Origin: WTGA01 sp965231865
GTDB lineage: Bacteria; Pseudomonadota; Gammaproteobacteria; Arenicellales; Poriferihabitantaceae
DNA length: 64,000 nucleotides
Direction of reading: 5' to 3'
NCBI GenBank assembly: GCA_965231865.1
Contig: CBDDOJ010000002.1
Location: 806,001 to 870,000 of the forward strand
Part shown: positions 1-7,886 of the stretch, one piece after another
Position numbering within the stretch: position 1 is the first letter of the stretch
Layout of the letters: every line of letters starts with the position of its first letter
Translations under genes and position numbers: made by a program
Notes under the pieces: model-generated
The model's database searches: none
Told to the model about the DNA's origin: nothing
Seen by the model: only the letters and a program-made list of their open reading frames with translations

Positions 1-981
1 AAGAACCGCCATCAGTGCATCCTGTGCCCCATAGAAGGTCCCTGGACGGATGTCTGGCGGGGTATTTTCCTCCAGGATTTTCAGTTTCTCGGCCGGTGTG
101 GCGCGTAAATACACCTCGGTGGTCTTGACATCCGAATGGCCCAACCACAGCGATACCTTCCGAGTATCCCCGGTGGACCGCAGAACGGACATCGCACAGG
201 CATGCCGCAAGGTATGGGGAGTCACCCGCTTGCTGGCGATGGACGGCACGGTCTGTTCCGCGGTGGCAACATGCTGCCGGAGAAGGTAGGCAAACCCCTC
301 TGTACTCATCGGTCGTCCCCGGGCATTGGGAAACAGACAACGATGATTGACCGGTGGGCGGACCGCGAGCCATTCGCGCAGAACGGTCCTGGTTTCCTTC
401 CACAACGGCAGTTCCCGTTCCCGTCGGCCCTTGCCCCGGATACGGATACGTGCCAGTTGGGGGTTGGTGAAATGGTCGAGGGTCAGTCCGGTCAATTCCG
501 AAACCCGCAATCCGGCGGCGTAGCACAGATGCAGCATCGCCCGATCACGCAATCCCTTCACGGTCCCGATATCCGGGGCATCCAGAATGGCCTGCATCTC
601 GGTTTCATCGAGCCAGTCGATCAGCGGTTTGTCGGCCCGTTTCTGCACAATGGCCCGCACTTGCAGGGCGAGGTCGAGACAGGCGGGCTCCCGGTATTCG
701 AGATAACGGAAGAAACCCTTTATGGCGGCAAGACGTTGATTGCGCGTAGCGACACTGTTCCCTCGCTCCTGCTCCAATACGTTGAGAAAGGCTGCAATGC
801 GCGGGATCGTGATGTGCTCGATCTTCAGGGCAATGGGACGTACCCTGGCCTGTTTCCCCAGATAGGGGACAAACAACCGGAAGCAATCCTTGTAGCTTTC
901 GATAGTATGGTGGCTAAAGCCGCGTTCGTCGGGCAGGTGACCATGCAGGAAGTCCGTCAGGTGGGGGGCCAGATCAGTCAT
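1..981 (-). CDS. tyrosine recombinase, third gene of the RIT trio (C-terminal end outside window)
   Basis: XerC/D-like site-specific tyrosine recombinase (phage integrase family), catalysing strand exchange through a covalent 3'-phosphotyrosyl intermediate. From the ATG at 981 the frame is open to base 1: 327 codons without a stop. An N-terminal SAM-like core-binding domain (HHTIESYKDCFRLF) precedes the catalytic domain. Visible catalytic motifs are the first Arg in AAGLRVSELTGL, the HxxR box in PHTLRHACAM, and the nucleophile Tyr in LGHSDVKTTEVYLRA. The start overlaps the previous recombinase by 8 bp, implying translational coupling. Only a few C-terminal residues should be missing. Confidence 0.88.
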   Translation of the reverse strand, partial: MTDLAPHLTDFLHGHLPDERGFSHHTIESYKDCFRLFVPYLGKQARVRPIALKIEHITIPRIAAFLNVLEQERGNSVATRNQRLAAIKGFFRYLEYREPACLDLALQVRAIVQKRADKPLIDWLDETEMQAILDAPDIGTVKGLRDRAMLHLCYAAGLRVSELTGLTLDHFTNPQLARIRIRGKGRRERELPLWKETRTVLREWLAVRPPVNHRCLFPNARGRPMSTEGFAYLLRQHVATAEQTVPSIASKRVTPHTLRHACAMSVLRSTGDTRKVSLWLGHSDVKTTEVYLRATPAEKLKILEENTPPDIRPGTFYGAQDALMAVL

Positions 982-1942
982 GGGAACCTCCGCACTGTTG
1001 GGCATGAGAACGTTCCGTGGCCTCGGCGATGCCCTGGAGCAGCATCGGGGTCGATTCCAGGTACCAGTAAGTATCTGAGACATTGGCATGCCCGAGGTAG
1101 GTGGCCAGGGCCAGCATGTGACGACTGGGGTCGGCCTCGGGAACGAGGTTCTCGATGGACCGCACAGCAAAAGAGTGTCGCAGGGAGTGAGGTGTGGGGC
1201 CTCGTGGTGCACCGGGCTTGCGGATACCGGTCTGTTCCGCGAGACGCCGGAAGATAATCTCGGTATAGTTTTTACTGGGCGGTCGACCGGTGGACGCGAG
1301 CACGAACAGATGGTCATCCTGGGTTTTTGCCTTGTGTCGGACCACGAGGTAGCGGTTCAGGGCCTTCCAGGTGGTGGGATGCAGGGCGACCATTCTGGAC
1401 TTGCGGAACTTGGTGTCATGAATGATCAGACCATCGGCGGTCAGATCCTCCAGGGTCAGTGAGAGGGCTTCGCTAATACGCAGTCCGGTGACCGCGATGA
1501 GCCCGAACAGATGATGCCAGGTCAGCGGCGTAATGGTGCCCTCCGGTTCAATGGATAGCGCGGCCATCAGCAGGGCCTGAATCTCCTCAAGAGAGACCAG
1601 ATACGGCGAGGGTCGGCGGTGGGACCGTGGGCCCAGTGCCTCCCGGTGCGGCACTTCATGACGGGCATCCTCGGCATGCACCCAAGCGGCAAAGGCGTGC
1701 ACCGTGTGCAATCTTTTAACGCGCCGGTTCCTCGATACCCCTCCTGCAGCAGCCCATTCCAGCACGGTGTTGGCCTGGATCACGGTCTCGTGGCGGTCCT
1801 CGGCAAATCGGGCAAAGCTCTGCAACATGTATTGGTTATCGATAAACCGGTAGCCAAGTTGTTGTTTTATTTTGACAAAGTGGCCGAGATGTTCGGTCAG
1901 GGTAGTTGTCTTGCTCATTTTTCCACCTCCCCACCGATCCAC
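974..1942 (-). CDS. tyrosine recombinase, second gene of the RIT trio
   Basis: Complete 322-aa tyrosine recombinase. The N-terminal arm-type/core-binding domain (LGYRFIDNQYMLQSFARF) is followed by the catalytic domain. Catalytic motifs visible are VTGLRISEALSL (first Arg), PHSLRHSFAV (HxxR) and YLGHANVSDTYWYLEST (Tyr near residue 295). Its start lies 28 bp inside the upstream recombinase and its end overlaps the downstream one by 8 bp, so the three are probably made from one message. It is a distinct paralogue, not a fragment, of its neighbours; all three proteins differ in length and sequence. Its individual role within RIT transposition is not established. Confidence 0.9.
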   Translation of the reverse strand: MDRWGGGKMSKTTTLTEHLGHFVKIKQQLGYRFIDNQYMLQSFARFAEDRHETVIQANTVLEWAAAGGVSRNRRVKRLHTVHAFAAWVHAEDARHEVPHREALGPRSHRRPSPYLVSLEEIQALLMAALSIEPEGTITPLTWHHLFGLIAVTGLRISEALSLTLEDLTADGLIIHDTKFRKSRMVALHPTTWKALNRYLVVRHKAKTQDDHLFVLASTGRPPSKNYTEIIFRRLAEQTGIRKPGAPRGPTPHSLRHSFAVRSIENLVPEADPSRHMLALATYLGHANVSDTYWYLESTPMLLQGIAEATERSHAQQCGGSHD

Positions 1943-3486
1943 GGTTGGACTACTTCCTGCAACATCACCGTATCGGTTTTGGCATAAATCATGGTGGTAT
2001 CCATGGATTCGTGCCTCAGCAGTGACTGGACGACTGTCAGTGAAGACCCGGTCCGTAGCAGGTGGGTGGCCTGGCTGTGCCGAAACACATGAGCACCACG
2101 ACTGGCAAAGGTCTGGACTCCCGCCCGGTCCAGCGCCCTACGTGCCACCGCGCCGACCGTGGTCGGACCAGAAAAAGGTCGGTAGGGTGCGACCGACCGA
2201 AGAAACACGTTCTCTTCGTCCACCTTTGGCCGACGTTTCAGGTAGGCAACCAGTGCATCACCGACCTCCTGGGGAAGCGGCAGTACGGCCTGTCGTCGGG
2301 ACTTTCCCGACACTCGAATCTCGGCCCGCTCCCAATCGATGTCGTTCAGGCGCAGAGCCACGATATCCCCGGCCCGCAGCGCCAGTCGTGCCAGCAACAA
2401 CAGAATGGCCCGATTGCGCAGGCCCGTCGGTTGCTGATCACACGTCTCGATGACACGATCAATATCGTCGGCTGAGATGTAGCGGGGAAGAGTCGACAAC
2501 CGCCATTGTGGTACCGTCGGAACAGCCTCGACCAAGGCAGCTTGGATGCGACCTTCCGACACCAGGAATCGCAGGTACACACGCATTGAGGTCGTCATCC
2601 TTTGGGCATAGTCTCGTGACCGATGCTCGATCTGTTCCCACAGCACCTTGCGAATCCGTGCGGCATCATAGGCATCCGGGTCCTCTCCGAGATTGGGCAG
2701 GATCGCTGACACCCGTCGGATATGAGCTCGACAGGTACTCCTGCAAAGGCTCCGGGTGTGTTCAAGCCAGTCCGAGAGCTTCTCCAGAATGTCCGGGAGA
2801 GGGTCCTTGTGGGGGGGTTCCATGGGTGGAATCCGCCCAAGGGCCGCAAGATGCACCATAAACCGGGACAGTATCCTTCTGTTTTTATCACTATCGGAAG
2901 ACTGGGCGCGTCGACCATAAAAGACGCCGGGGAGAGAGCAGACAAACAAACGATGATGGAATTGTTCGAGGACCGCCGGGGTCAGTTCGCGTAGCGGAAG
3001 TCGGGAGAGATGGAGCCAGACAATCAGTCCAGTGTAGGTCTTCTGATAGTCCTGAATGGTGGAAGAGGAATAACCATCCGTGCGTAACCGGTCGGTAAAA
3101 TCATCTACAAGGCGGAGGTTATCCTCCAGATCCCCCGGGGTGGCAATCCATCCTTCCTGCTCCAGATAGCGGACGAAGTGCATGAGTTGGGGGGAGGTGT
3201 GGCGTTTGGCCCAAGAGCGGAACCGAGCCGATGCCGGGGCAACGGTGCAACCATCACAGTCGTGCTGGAGGAATCGGTGGATGACAAGACCATCGACGGT
3301 TTCAAGAGCAATATCATTGCACGCCAGCCAGGTAAGGAAGTGATGGGCGGGATATCGATAATCGCTGAGATGCTTCTCGGTTATACGCCCGGTCAGTCCG
3401 GAGGCATCAATAAACCCAGCAATGAGGGCATCGTGGTCGATCTGTGAGGGGGTTGCCAGAGTCTGGCGATGGGGTTTGGATGACAT
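1915..3486 (-). CDS. tyrosine recombinase, first gene of the RIT trio
   Basis: Tyrosine recombinase of 523 aa, the first transcribed and longest of the trio. The N-terminal ~150 residues carry an extra region (YPAHHFLTWLACNDIALE, then HDCDGC) before a core-binding domain (YSSSTIQDYQKTYTGLIVWL). Catalytic motifs are RLALRAGDIVAL (Arg), HVFRHSQATHLL (HxxR) and LLRHESMDTTMIYAKTD (Tyr). A GGAG ribosome-binding sequence sits 8-9 bases before the ATG. The upstream dyad GGTTCTCC / GGAGAACC overlaps this signal and could influence expression. It is about 100 aa longer than a typical Xer protein. Confidence 0.9.
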   Translation of the reverse strand: MSSKPHRQTLATPSQIDHDALIAGFIDASGLTGRITEKHLSDYRYPAHHFLTWLACNDIALETVDGLVIHRFLQHDCDGCTVAPASARFRSWAKRHTSPQLMHFVRYLEQEGWIATPGDLEDNLRLVDDFTDRLRTDGYSSSTIQDYQKTYTGLIVWLHLSRLPLRELTPAVLEQFHHRLFVCSLPGVFYGRRAQSSDSDKNRRILSRFMVHLAALGRIPPMEPPHKDPLPDILEKLSDWLEHTRSLCRSTCRAHIRRVSAILPNLGEDPDAYDAARIRKVLWEQIEHRSRDYAQRMTTSMRVYLRFLVSEGRIQAALVEAVPTVPQWRLSTLPRYISADDIDRVIETCDQQPTGLRNRAILLLLARLALRAGDIVALRLNDIDWERAEIRVSGKSRRQAVLPLPQEVGDALVAYLKRRPKVDEENVFLRSVAPYRPFSGPTTVGAVARRALDRAGVQTFASRGAHVFRHSQATHLLRTGSSLTVVQSLLRHESMDTTMIYAKTDTVMLQEVVQPWIGGEVEK

Positions 3487-3542
3487 TTTTGGTTCTCCAC
3501 TTGGTTTGAAAGGAGAACCACTCTACCCGGAGAACTGTGGTC

Positions 3543-3631
3543 AAATAAAATGCCAAGTAAAAACGCCGGGAAAACCGCATGGTTAAGCCATTCCTGGCCG
3601 ACAACTTGGCATTTTATTCTACTTGGCATTT
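3543..3631. repeat. inverted/direct repeat cluster at the RIT terminus
   Basis: AATAAAATGCCAAGT at 3544-3558 is repeated as a perfect 15-bp inverted copy at 3604-3618, and a direct partial copy (ACTTGGCATTT) follows at 3621-3631. A further ACTTGG occurs near 3500. Short motifs recurring in both orientations at the end of the element are the expected recombinase-binding architecture of RIT termini. The sequence shows the repeats directly; their role as recombination sites is inferred from position. Confidence 0.7.
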
Positions 3632-4044
3632 GTGCGAGACGCCTGATCCGGCTGGAGAGCCCGGTGCTGGAAATTGGCACGCCGGGTTCGGTGAGCAGAG
3701 AGTGGAAACGTGGTTCATGGTGGAATAGCGAACCCACCCGCATAACCGAAAGGGCGGGAATAGGCACAGCCTTCACCTACCGATGCGCGCGCCACTCTCT
3801 GACTCTACGTTTCAAGCGCACCTTATATGGAGGCATGGAACGCAGGGGAATCCGACCCGGGAAATATGATTGGCAGGGCTGACGGTTTTCTTCTGTTGGG
3901 AAAAGTCCAAAATGTGGTTGAACCCACAAAATAAAAGCAGGGATGCAACGCCTTCGCGCAGGCGGCATTCCAGGCAGTATGAACGGCCGGGGGTGCTTGT
4001 CGAGTAGAGGGAACCTTCAGGGACTGGTGTTGGGAGGAAACCCG
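3632..4044. other. intergenic region, no gene recognised
   Basis: 413 bases between the RIT terminus and brnA. Only short overlapping open frames without recognisable protein features occur on either strand, and no RNA gene or clear terminator was seen. It may include remnants of the site into which the RIT element inserted. Confidence 0.5.
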
Positions 4045-4362
4045 CTATCCGGTCCCGGACTCCAGGGAACGGACCATGGCCTCACGCAGAATCGCATTCA
4101 ACCGGGTCTGATAACCCTTGCCTGGGCTCTTGAGCCATGCCAGCACGTCGGAATCAATACGCACGGTTGTGGAGGTCTTGGTGGGCCGGTAGAACGGATT
4201 GTTTACCGCGTTTTTCCAGAACGCGTTGGTCAGCGACGGAATATCACTGTAATCGATCGAGGATTCCGGCATTTCTGCCAATGCCTGCAACTCGGCCTGC
4301 TGCTTTGCAGTCAGCGGCGGCAGGTTACTCAAGTCAACTTTGTAACGAACGGTTTTGCTCAT
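4045..4362 (-). CDS. brnA: BrnA-family antitoxin
   Basis: 105-aa antitoxin of a type II toxin-antitoxin pair. In the family the antitoxin binds and neutralises the BrnT ribonuclease and autoregulates the operon. The C-terminal part TTVRIDSDVLAWLKSPGKG..RLNAILREAM is the typical BrnA ribbon-helix-helix DNA-binding segment; the N-terminal part is charged and probably contacts the toxin. The start overlaps the end of brnT by 29 bp, the usual toxin-first order of brnTA. A good AGAGGTGA ribosome-binding site lies just before the ATG. It sits between a mobile element and a P450 gene, a common setting for toxin-antitoxin pairs. Confidence 0.88.
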   Translation of the reverse strand: MSKTVRYKVDLSNLPPLTAKQQAELQALAEMPESSIDYSDIPSLTNAFWKNAVNNPFYRPTKTSTTVRIDSDVLAWLKSPGKGYQTRLNAILREAMVRSLESGTG

Positions 4363-4639
4363 AGCGCTTCACCTCTTTCTGTCCGGCGCGACGTGCCGAA
4401 ATAATACGAATGACCTCTGGACCGTCCCCGTCGTCTCGGACGGTATGGGCAACCAATATCAGCAAACAACTGTCGACAAGTCCCAAAGTTTGCCAACGCC
4501 ATTCCCCGTCTTCTATCCGGTCTTGTTGGATCATGGCGAACGGGTCGGTAAAGACACGGGTTGCCGTTTCAAAACTCACGCGGTGTTTTTTGAGATTGTT
4601 TGCCGCTTTTGCCACCTCCCATTCAAACTGCATTTCCAT
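4334..4639 (-). CDS. brnT: BrnT-family ribonuclease toxin
   Basis: 101-aa BrnT (DUF497) toxin, a RelE-fold ribonuclease that blocks translation when free of BrnA. Family signatures are visible: FEWEVAKAANNLKKHRVSFETA at the N-terminus, VFTDPFAM, and IRIISARRA followed by E..RYE at the C-terminus. Length is normal. The start is one of two closely spaced ATGs (4639 or 4633); neither has a strong ribosome-binding site. Transcribed with brnA from the region upstream of 4640, where an inverted repeat could be the BrnA operator. Confidence 0.9.
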   Translation of the reverse strand: MEMQFEWEVAKAANNLKKHRVSFETATRVFTDPFAMIQQDRIEDGEWRWQTLGLVDSCLLILVAHTVRDDGDGPEVIRIISARRAGQKEVKRYEQNRSLQS

Positions 4640-4665
4640 ACATTAATGTTACTACATTTTTGTTA

Positions 4666-4690
4666 TGTACAAAATAGTATTGTACAAAAT
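4666..4690 (-). promoter_or_regulatory. candidate brnTA operator
   Basis: TGTACAA (4666-4672) and TTGTACA (4680-4686) form a 7-bp inverted repeat with a 7-base spacer, 27 bases upstream of brnT. The same stretch is also a direct repeat of TGTACAAAAT (4666-4675 and 4681-4690). An AT-rich dyad immediately upstream of a brnTA operon is a plausible BrnA binding site; this is inference from position and symmetry. Confidence 0.45.
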
Positions 4691-4871
4691 TCCAACCGGA
4701 AGTGGTGCAAGGGCACGAACAACCCTTCAGCTTAAAGGGGAATTCGCGTCCCACGGCCAGTGTTTACCGGCTCCCAATGCAAGCTGCGGTCCGTCTCTTT
4801 CCCCCATTGCCGGGGCAACCTCCCTGGAATCCTGGGCAGGGTGGCCCGGGATTCCACGGTCTTTGCGCCAA

Positions 4872-6326
4872 TCAGGAGACCGGTCTTCTCTTGGGGCGGA
4901 GGTATAAATTGGACGGCATCATCGTGAAGGCCAGATGCTCTTCGACTTCATTTCTGTCCGGTACCGATTCCAGCTCGAAGTTGCGGCAAAGCATGGACAA
5001 TACCATCCGAATTTCAAGCAGGGCGAGGTTCCGCCCCGGACACAGGCGAGGACCGGCTCCAAACGGGATAAAAGCCTCGCGCTCATGCGGACAGTGCCCT
5101 GGTCCAGAGGAAACGAGCCAGCGGTCGGGTTCAAAACGGCTTCCGTGGGCAAAATTTTCGTCGCGGGTGGCCATTCTTCGAGCCAGTATGTTGATCGGGG
5201 TTTCCCTGGGTATTTGGTAGCCCATGATTTCCACATCCGAAATCGGCTGGACCACCTGCAACGGGGCCACGGGCTTGAGTCGCATCACCTCATTGAAAAA
5301 TGCGTCCAGTCTCGGGAGTTTTCTCGTCTGTTCCATATCAAGAAGGGTCTGGTGGGGCCCCGCCAGGGCATCCACTTCATTCCGGACGCGCTGAAAGTGT
5401 TCCGGGTAGGTGATCAGATAGTGAACGGCCCAGGCAATCGTGTTCGCGGTAGTGTCCTCGCCCGCCAGGAGCAGCGTCCCCGCGTTGGCAAACACTTCCT
5501 CATCCGAGAAGCCGGAATCCTCCTGCTCCAGTGCGGCCAGAATGGATTCCAGAAAATTGGTCGGCGCCTGGGCCAGCCCTGGTTCCGACTTCATCCTCTC
5601 CCGGGCAGCACGAACCATCTCACCCACCTCCTCCTGCAATGCATCCAAGGCACGGTCCAGGGCACGGTCAGACGGCAGACGAAAATACCGCCAAATGGGG
5701 TACGGAAAAAATACCCGCCGGTGCAGCACCGGAAAAACCTTGTCCAGATGGCGCTGGATGACCGGCCCTTCGGTTTCCTGCGTGTTGGGGTCAAGACCAA
5801 ATGCAAGCTGCATCGTGACATCCACCGTGAATCGCATCAGGTCCCGACACAGGTCCACCGGCTGTCCTTCGTCAGCCGCCCTCTCCCAGCGCCGTTGCAG
5901 CCTTGCCACCATCTCCTGCAGCTTTGGGAACAGGGTTTTCAGTCTGGTACGGTTCAGGGCTCCCGTGACAATACGGCGCTGACGGCGCCAGTCTTCGCCT
6001 TCGGATGCAAACACCCCCTTCAGGCGCATATCTGTCGCCGCCGCCTCAAGGATGGCGGCCCGGCGAAAGCCCTCCGGGCGGTCGAGCAGCATGTGTTGTA
6101 CGGCAATACGGTCGGTGATGACCAGTACGGGGCGGGGGCCGTAGCGGATCAGGAAAATATCCCCATGCTGGTCCGCCCACTCCTCCAGTTTCAGGTGGAG
6201 CCGGTGAAGAGGAAACAGCTGGTGCAGATTGCCGATCAGGGGTAGACCAGCCGGGCCCGGAAGGTCACGAAAGGTCTTCAGGTCGTTTCCTGCCGGAACA
6301 GGTGGTTCGATTTTCGGGGGGGTCAT
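4872..6326 (-). CDS. cytochrome P450
   Basis: Haem-thiolate monooxygenase of 484 aa. The I-helix oxygen-activation motif is seen as LLLAGEDTTANTIAW, the K-helix ExxR as FFNEVMRLKPVAP, and the cysteine loop as FIPFGAGPRLCPGRNLA, the Cys being the axial haem ligand. The N-terminus DLPGPAGLPLIGNLHQL is the usual proline-rich hinge; no membrane anchor is present, so it is probably soluble. The ATG at 6326 is preferred over an upstream TTG at 6338. No ferredoxin or reductase gene is adjacent, so redox partner and substrate cannot be deduced. It resembles fatty-acid or xenobiotic P450s more than biosynthetic ones, but the subfamily cannot be assigned. Confidence 0.92.
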   Translation of the reverse strand: MTPPKIEPPVPAGNDLKTFRDLPGPAGLPLIGNLHQLFPLHRLHLKLEEWADQHGDIFLIRYGPRPVLVITDRIAVQHMLLDRPEGFRRAAILEAAATDMRLKGVFASEGEDWRRQRRIVTGALNRTRLKTLFPKLQEMVARLQRRWERAADEGQPVDLCRDLMRFTVDVTMQLAFGLDPNTQETEGPVIQRHLDKVFPVLHRRVFFPYPIWRYFRLPSDRALDRALDALQEEVGEMVRAARERMKSEPGLAQAPTNFLESILAALEQEDSGFSDEEVFANAGTLLLAGEDTTANTIAWAVHYLITYPEHFQRVRNEVDALAGPHQTLLDMEQTRKLPRLDAFFNEVMRLKPVAPLQVVQPISDVEIMGYQIPRETPINILARRMATRDENFAHGSRFEPDRWLVSSGPGHCPHEREAFIPFGAGPRLCPGRNLALLEIRMVLSMLCRNFELESVPDRNEVEEHLAFTMMPSNLYLRPKRRPVS

Positions 6327-6856
6327 TTTTGATGACAATGGTCAGGGCAAACTGGCTTGGAGGGGTTGACTACGACGGGAACTCGCTGCGATCCAGAATG
6401 TTTTTGGATAGGTTCCATCTCTCGATCATGGTAATGTGCCCGGGTCGATGCCACATCGACAGTCAGGCTGGCCGTGTGACAGATGTGCTCGTTGACCCCA
6501 CCGATCTTATCACGCAAGTGCTCGGGGTAGTAATCCGGACCCCTGTCCCCATTTCACCGAAGACGCAGTGGAATAGGCGGATCACTTCTTCGGATTGATT
6601 TGACACGATCGCGGTTTGCCGGAGGCCGGCGAAGTGCGTATTTTCGCAGCCGTTCCGGATACGAAAGACGGCGGTAATGGATATAATCGGACCTGGAGTC
6701 ATGGCGTCATGGTTCTTTTCCGCACGGGCTAAACCCCATTCCGGGTCCGACCCTGTCTGTGCGATCAAGGCACCCATTGACCACTTGGAGAGAGTCCCTG
6801 AATTCAAACAGGCAGCAGTTCTCAAAAGACGGTTTGATCCAACTGAATCAAAAATC
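6327..6856. other. intergenic region between divergent P450 and oxidoreductase genes
   Basis: About 530 bases. It must hold the promoters of the two divergent genes. Open frames on both strands (for example a 135-codon minus-strand frame at 6463-6870 that runs into the oxidoreductase) show no recognisable domain and are not called. No RNA gene was recognised. Confidence 0.5.
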
Positions 6857-7837
6857 ATGAAAGCAATCAACTTGAAAAACTTTGGCGGTCCGGAAGTGAT
6901 GGTTTACGGGGAGGCCGCCAGACCGGTGGCCGGACCGGACCAGATCCTGATCAAGGTGGCCGCCACCTCAGTCAATCGCCCGGATATTGTGCAACGGCAA
7001 GGCCACTACGCCCCCCCGGAAGGGGAGTCGCAGATACTTGGACTGGAGGTTGCGGGCACGGTCGAATCCATGGGCACGAACGTTTCGAACTGGCACCGGG
7101 GGGACCGGGTGATGGCATTGATTGGCGGCGGCGGATATGCGCAATACGCCCTGGCGCATCAGGACCATGCCATGGCCATGCCGGACAACATGAGCTTTGA
7201 GATGGCGGCCTGTGTCTGTGAGACCTATATCACCGCCTATTTGAATGTCTTTTTGCTGGGAGGGCTCCAGGATTCCCAACGGGTATTGCTGCATGGTGGA
7301 GGCGGCGGGGTCAATACGGCGGCCATCCAGTTATGCCGGGCCCTGGTGCCGGAAACGCAAATCTTTGTCACGGCTTCTACCGGAAAAATGGACCGGGTGG
7401 CCGCGCTGGGGGCCCACCGGGTGATTGATTACACCCGGGAGAATTTTGCCGGGGTCATCCAGGACTCCACCCATCGCCAGGGGGTCAATGTGATACTCGA
7501 TCACATCGGCGCCGCCTACTTTGAGCAGAATATGAAATCCCTGTCCGTGTCGGGGACATTAATGCTCATCGGGGTGATGGGAGGTGTCAAAGCCGAAGTC
7601 AACCTGGCCCTGGCAATGGTCAAGAGACAAACCATCATGGGGTCCGTGTTGCGCTCCCGGTCCACTGCAGAGAAAACCGGAATCATTGACCGGTTTGCCC
7701 GTACCGTGATCCCCCTGATGGCCCGTGGTGAAGTGACCCCCCTGATTTCGGAAGTCTTTCCGCTGCCCGAAGCGGCCCGGGCCCACCGGGTCATGGAGTC
7801 CAGCGGGCATTTTGGAAAAATTGTTTTGATTGTGTAA
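6857..7837 (+). CDS. NAD(P)H:quinone oxidoreductase / zinc-independent alcohol dehydrogenase-like (MDR superfamily)
   Basis: 326-aa medium-chain reductase. It has the GroES-like N-terminal domain (KVAATSVNRPDIVQRQGHYAPP) and a Rossmann domain with the quinone-oxidoreductase nucleotide motif (VLLHGGGGGVNTAAIQL). The zinc-ligand cysteines of classical alcohol dehydrogenases are absent, placing it in the NADPH:quinone reductase group (QorA, PIG3-like). Typical PIG3-like ends are present (ISEVFPLPEAARAHRVMESSGHFGKIVL). The start at ATG 6857 is chosen by family length; the frame is open for another 60 codons upstream but that part has no family similarity. It is followed 49 bp later by a succinyl-CoA-synthetase-like pair. 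Confidence 0.87.
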   Translation: MKAINLKNFGGPEVMVYGEAARPVAGPDQILIKVAATSVNRPDIVQRQGHYAPPEGESQILGLEVAGTVESMGTNVSNWHRGDRVMALIGGGGYAQYALAHQDHAMAMPDNMSFEMAACVCETYITAYLNVFLLGGLQDSQRVLLHGGGGGVNTAAIQLCRALVPETQIFVTASTGKMDRVAALGAHRVIDYTRENFAGVIQDSTHRQGVNVILDHIGAAYFEQNMKSLSVSGTLMLIGVMGGVKAEVNLALAMVKRQTIMGSVLRSRSTAEKTGIIDRFARTVIPLMARGEVTPLISEVFPLPEAARAHRVMESSGHFGKIVLIV

Positions 7838-7886
7838 ATGGGAGGTGTTCTAATGGGGGGAATCCGTTGACTTTAGGGCCTGCAGC

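Larger units (their letters stand above)
1..3631 (-). mobile_element. RIT (recombinase-in-trio) element, left part of it outside the window
   Basis: Three different tyrosine recombinase genes lie in the same orientation and overlap each other (28 bp between the first and second, 8 bp between the second and third). This is the defining layout of RIT elements. Just upstream of the first gene are repeated copies of an ACTTGGCATTTT-type motif in inverted and direct orientation, as expected for a RIT terminus. The other terminus must lie left of position 1, because the third recombinase is still open there. No passenger gene is visible. The 3631 boundary is the end of the last repeat copy and is approximate. 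Confidence 0.8.

Noticed and set aside
136..1257. 373-codon plus-strand open frame across the recombinase genes
   Set aside because: Antisense to two recombinases with intact catalytic motifs; no similarity of its own.
6463..6870. 135-codon minus-strand open frame between the P450 and the quinone oxidoreductase
   Set aside because: No recognisable domain, no ribosome-binding site, and it runs into the oxidoreductase start; could be a remnant but is not supportable.
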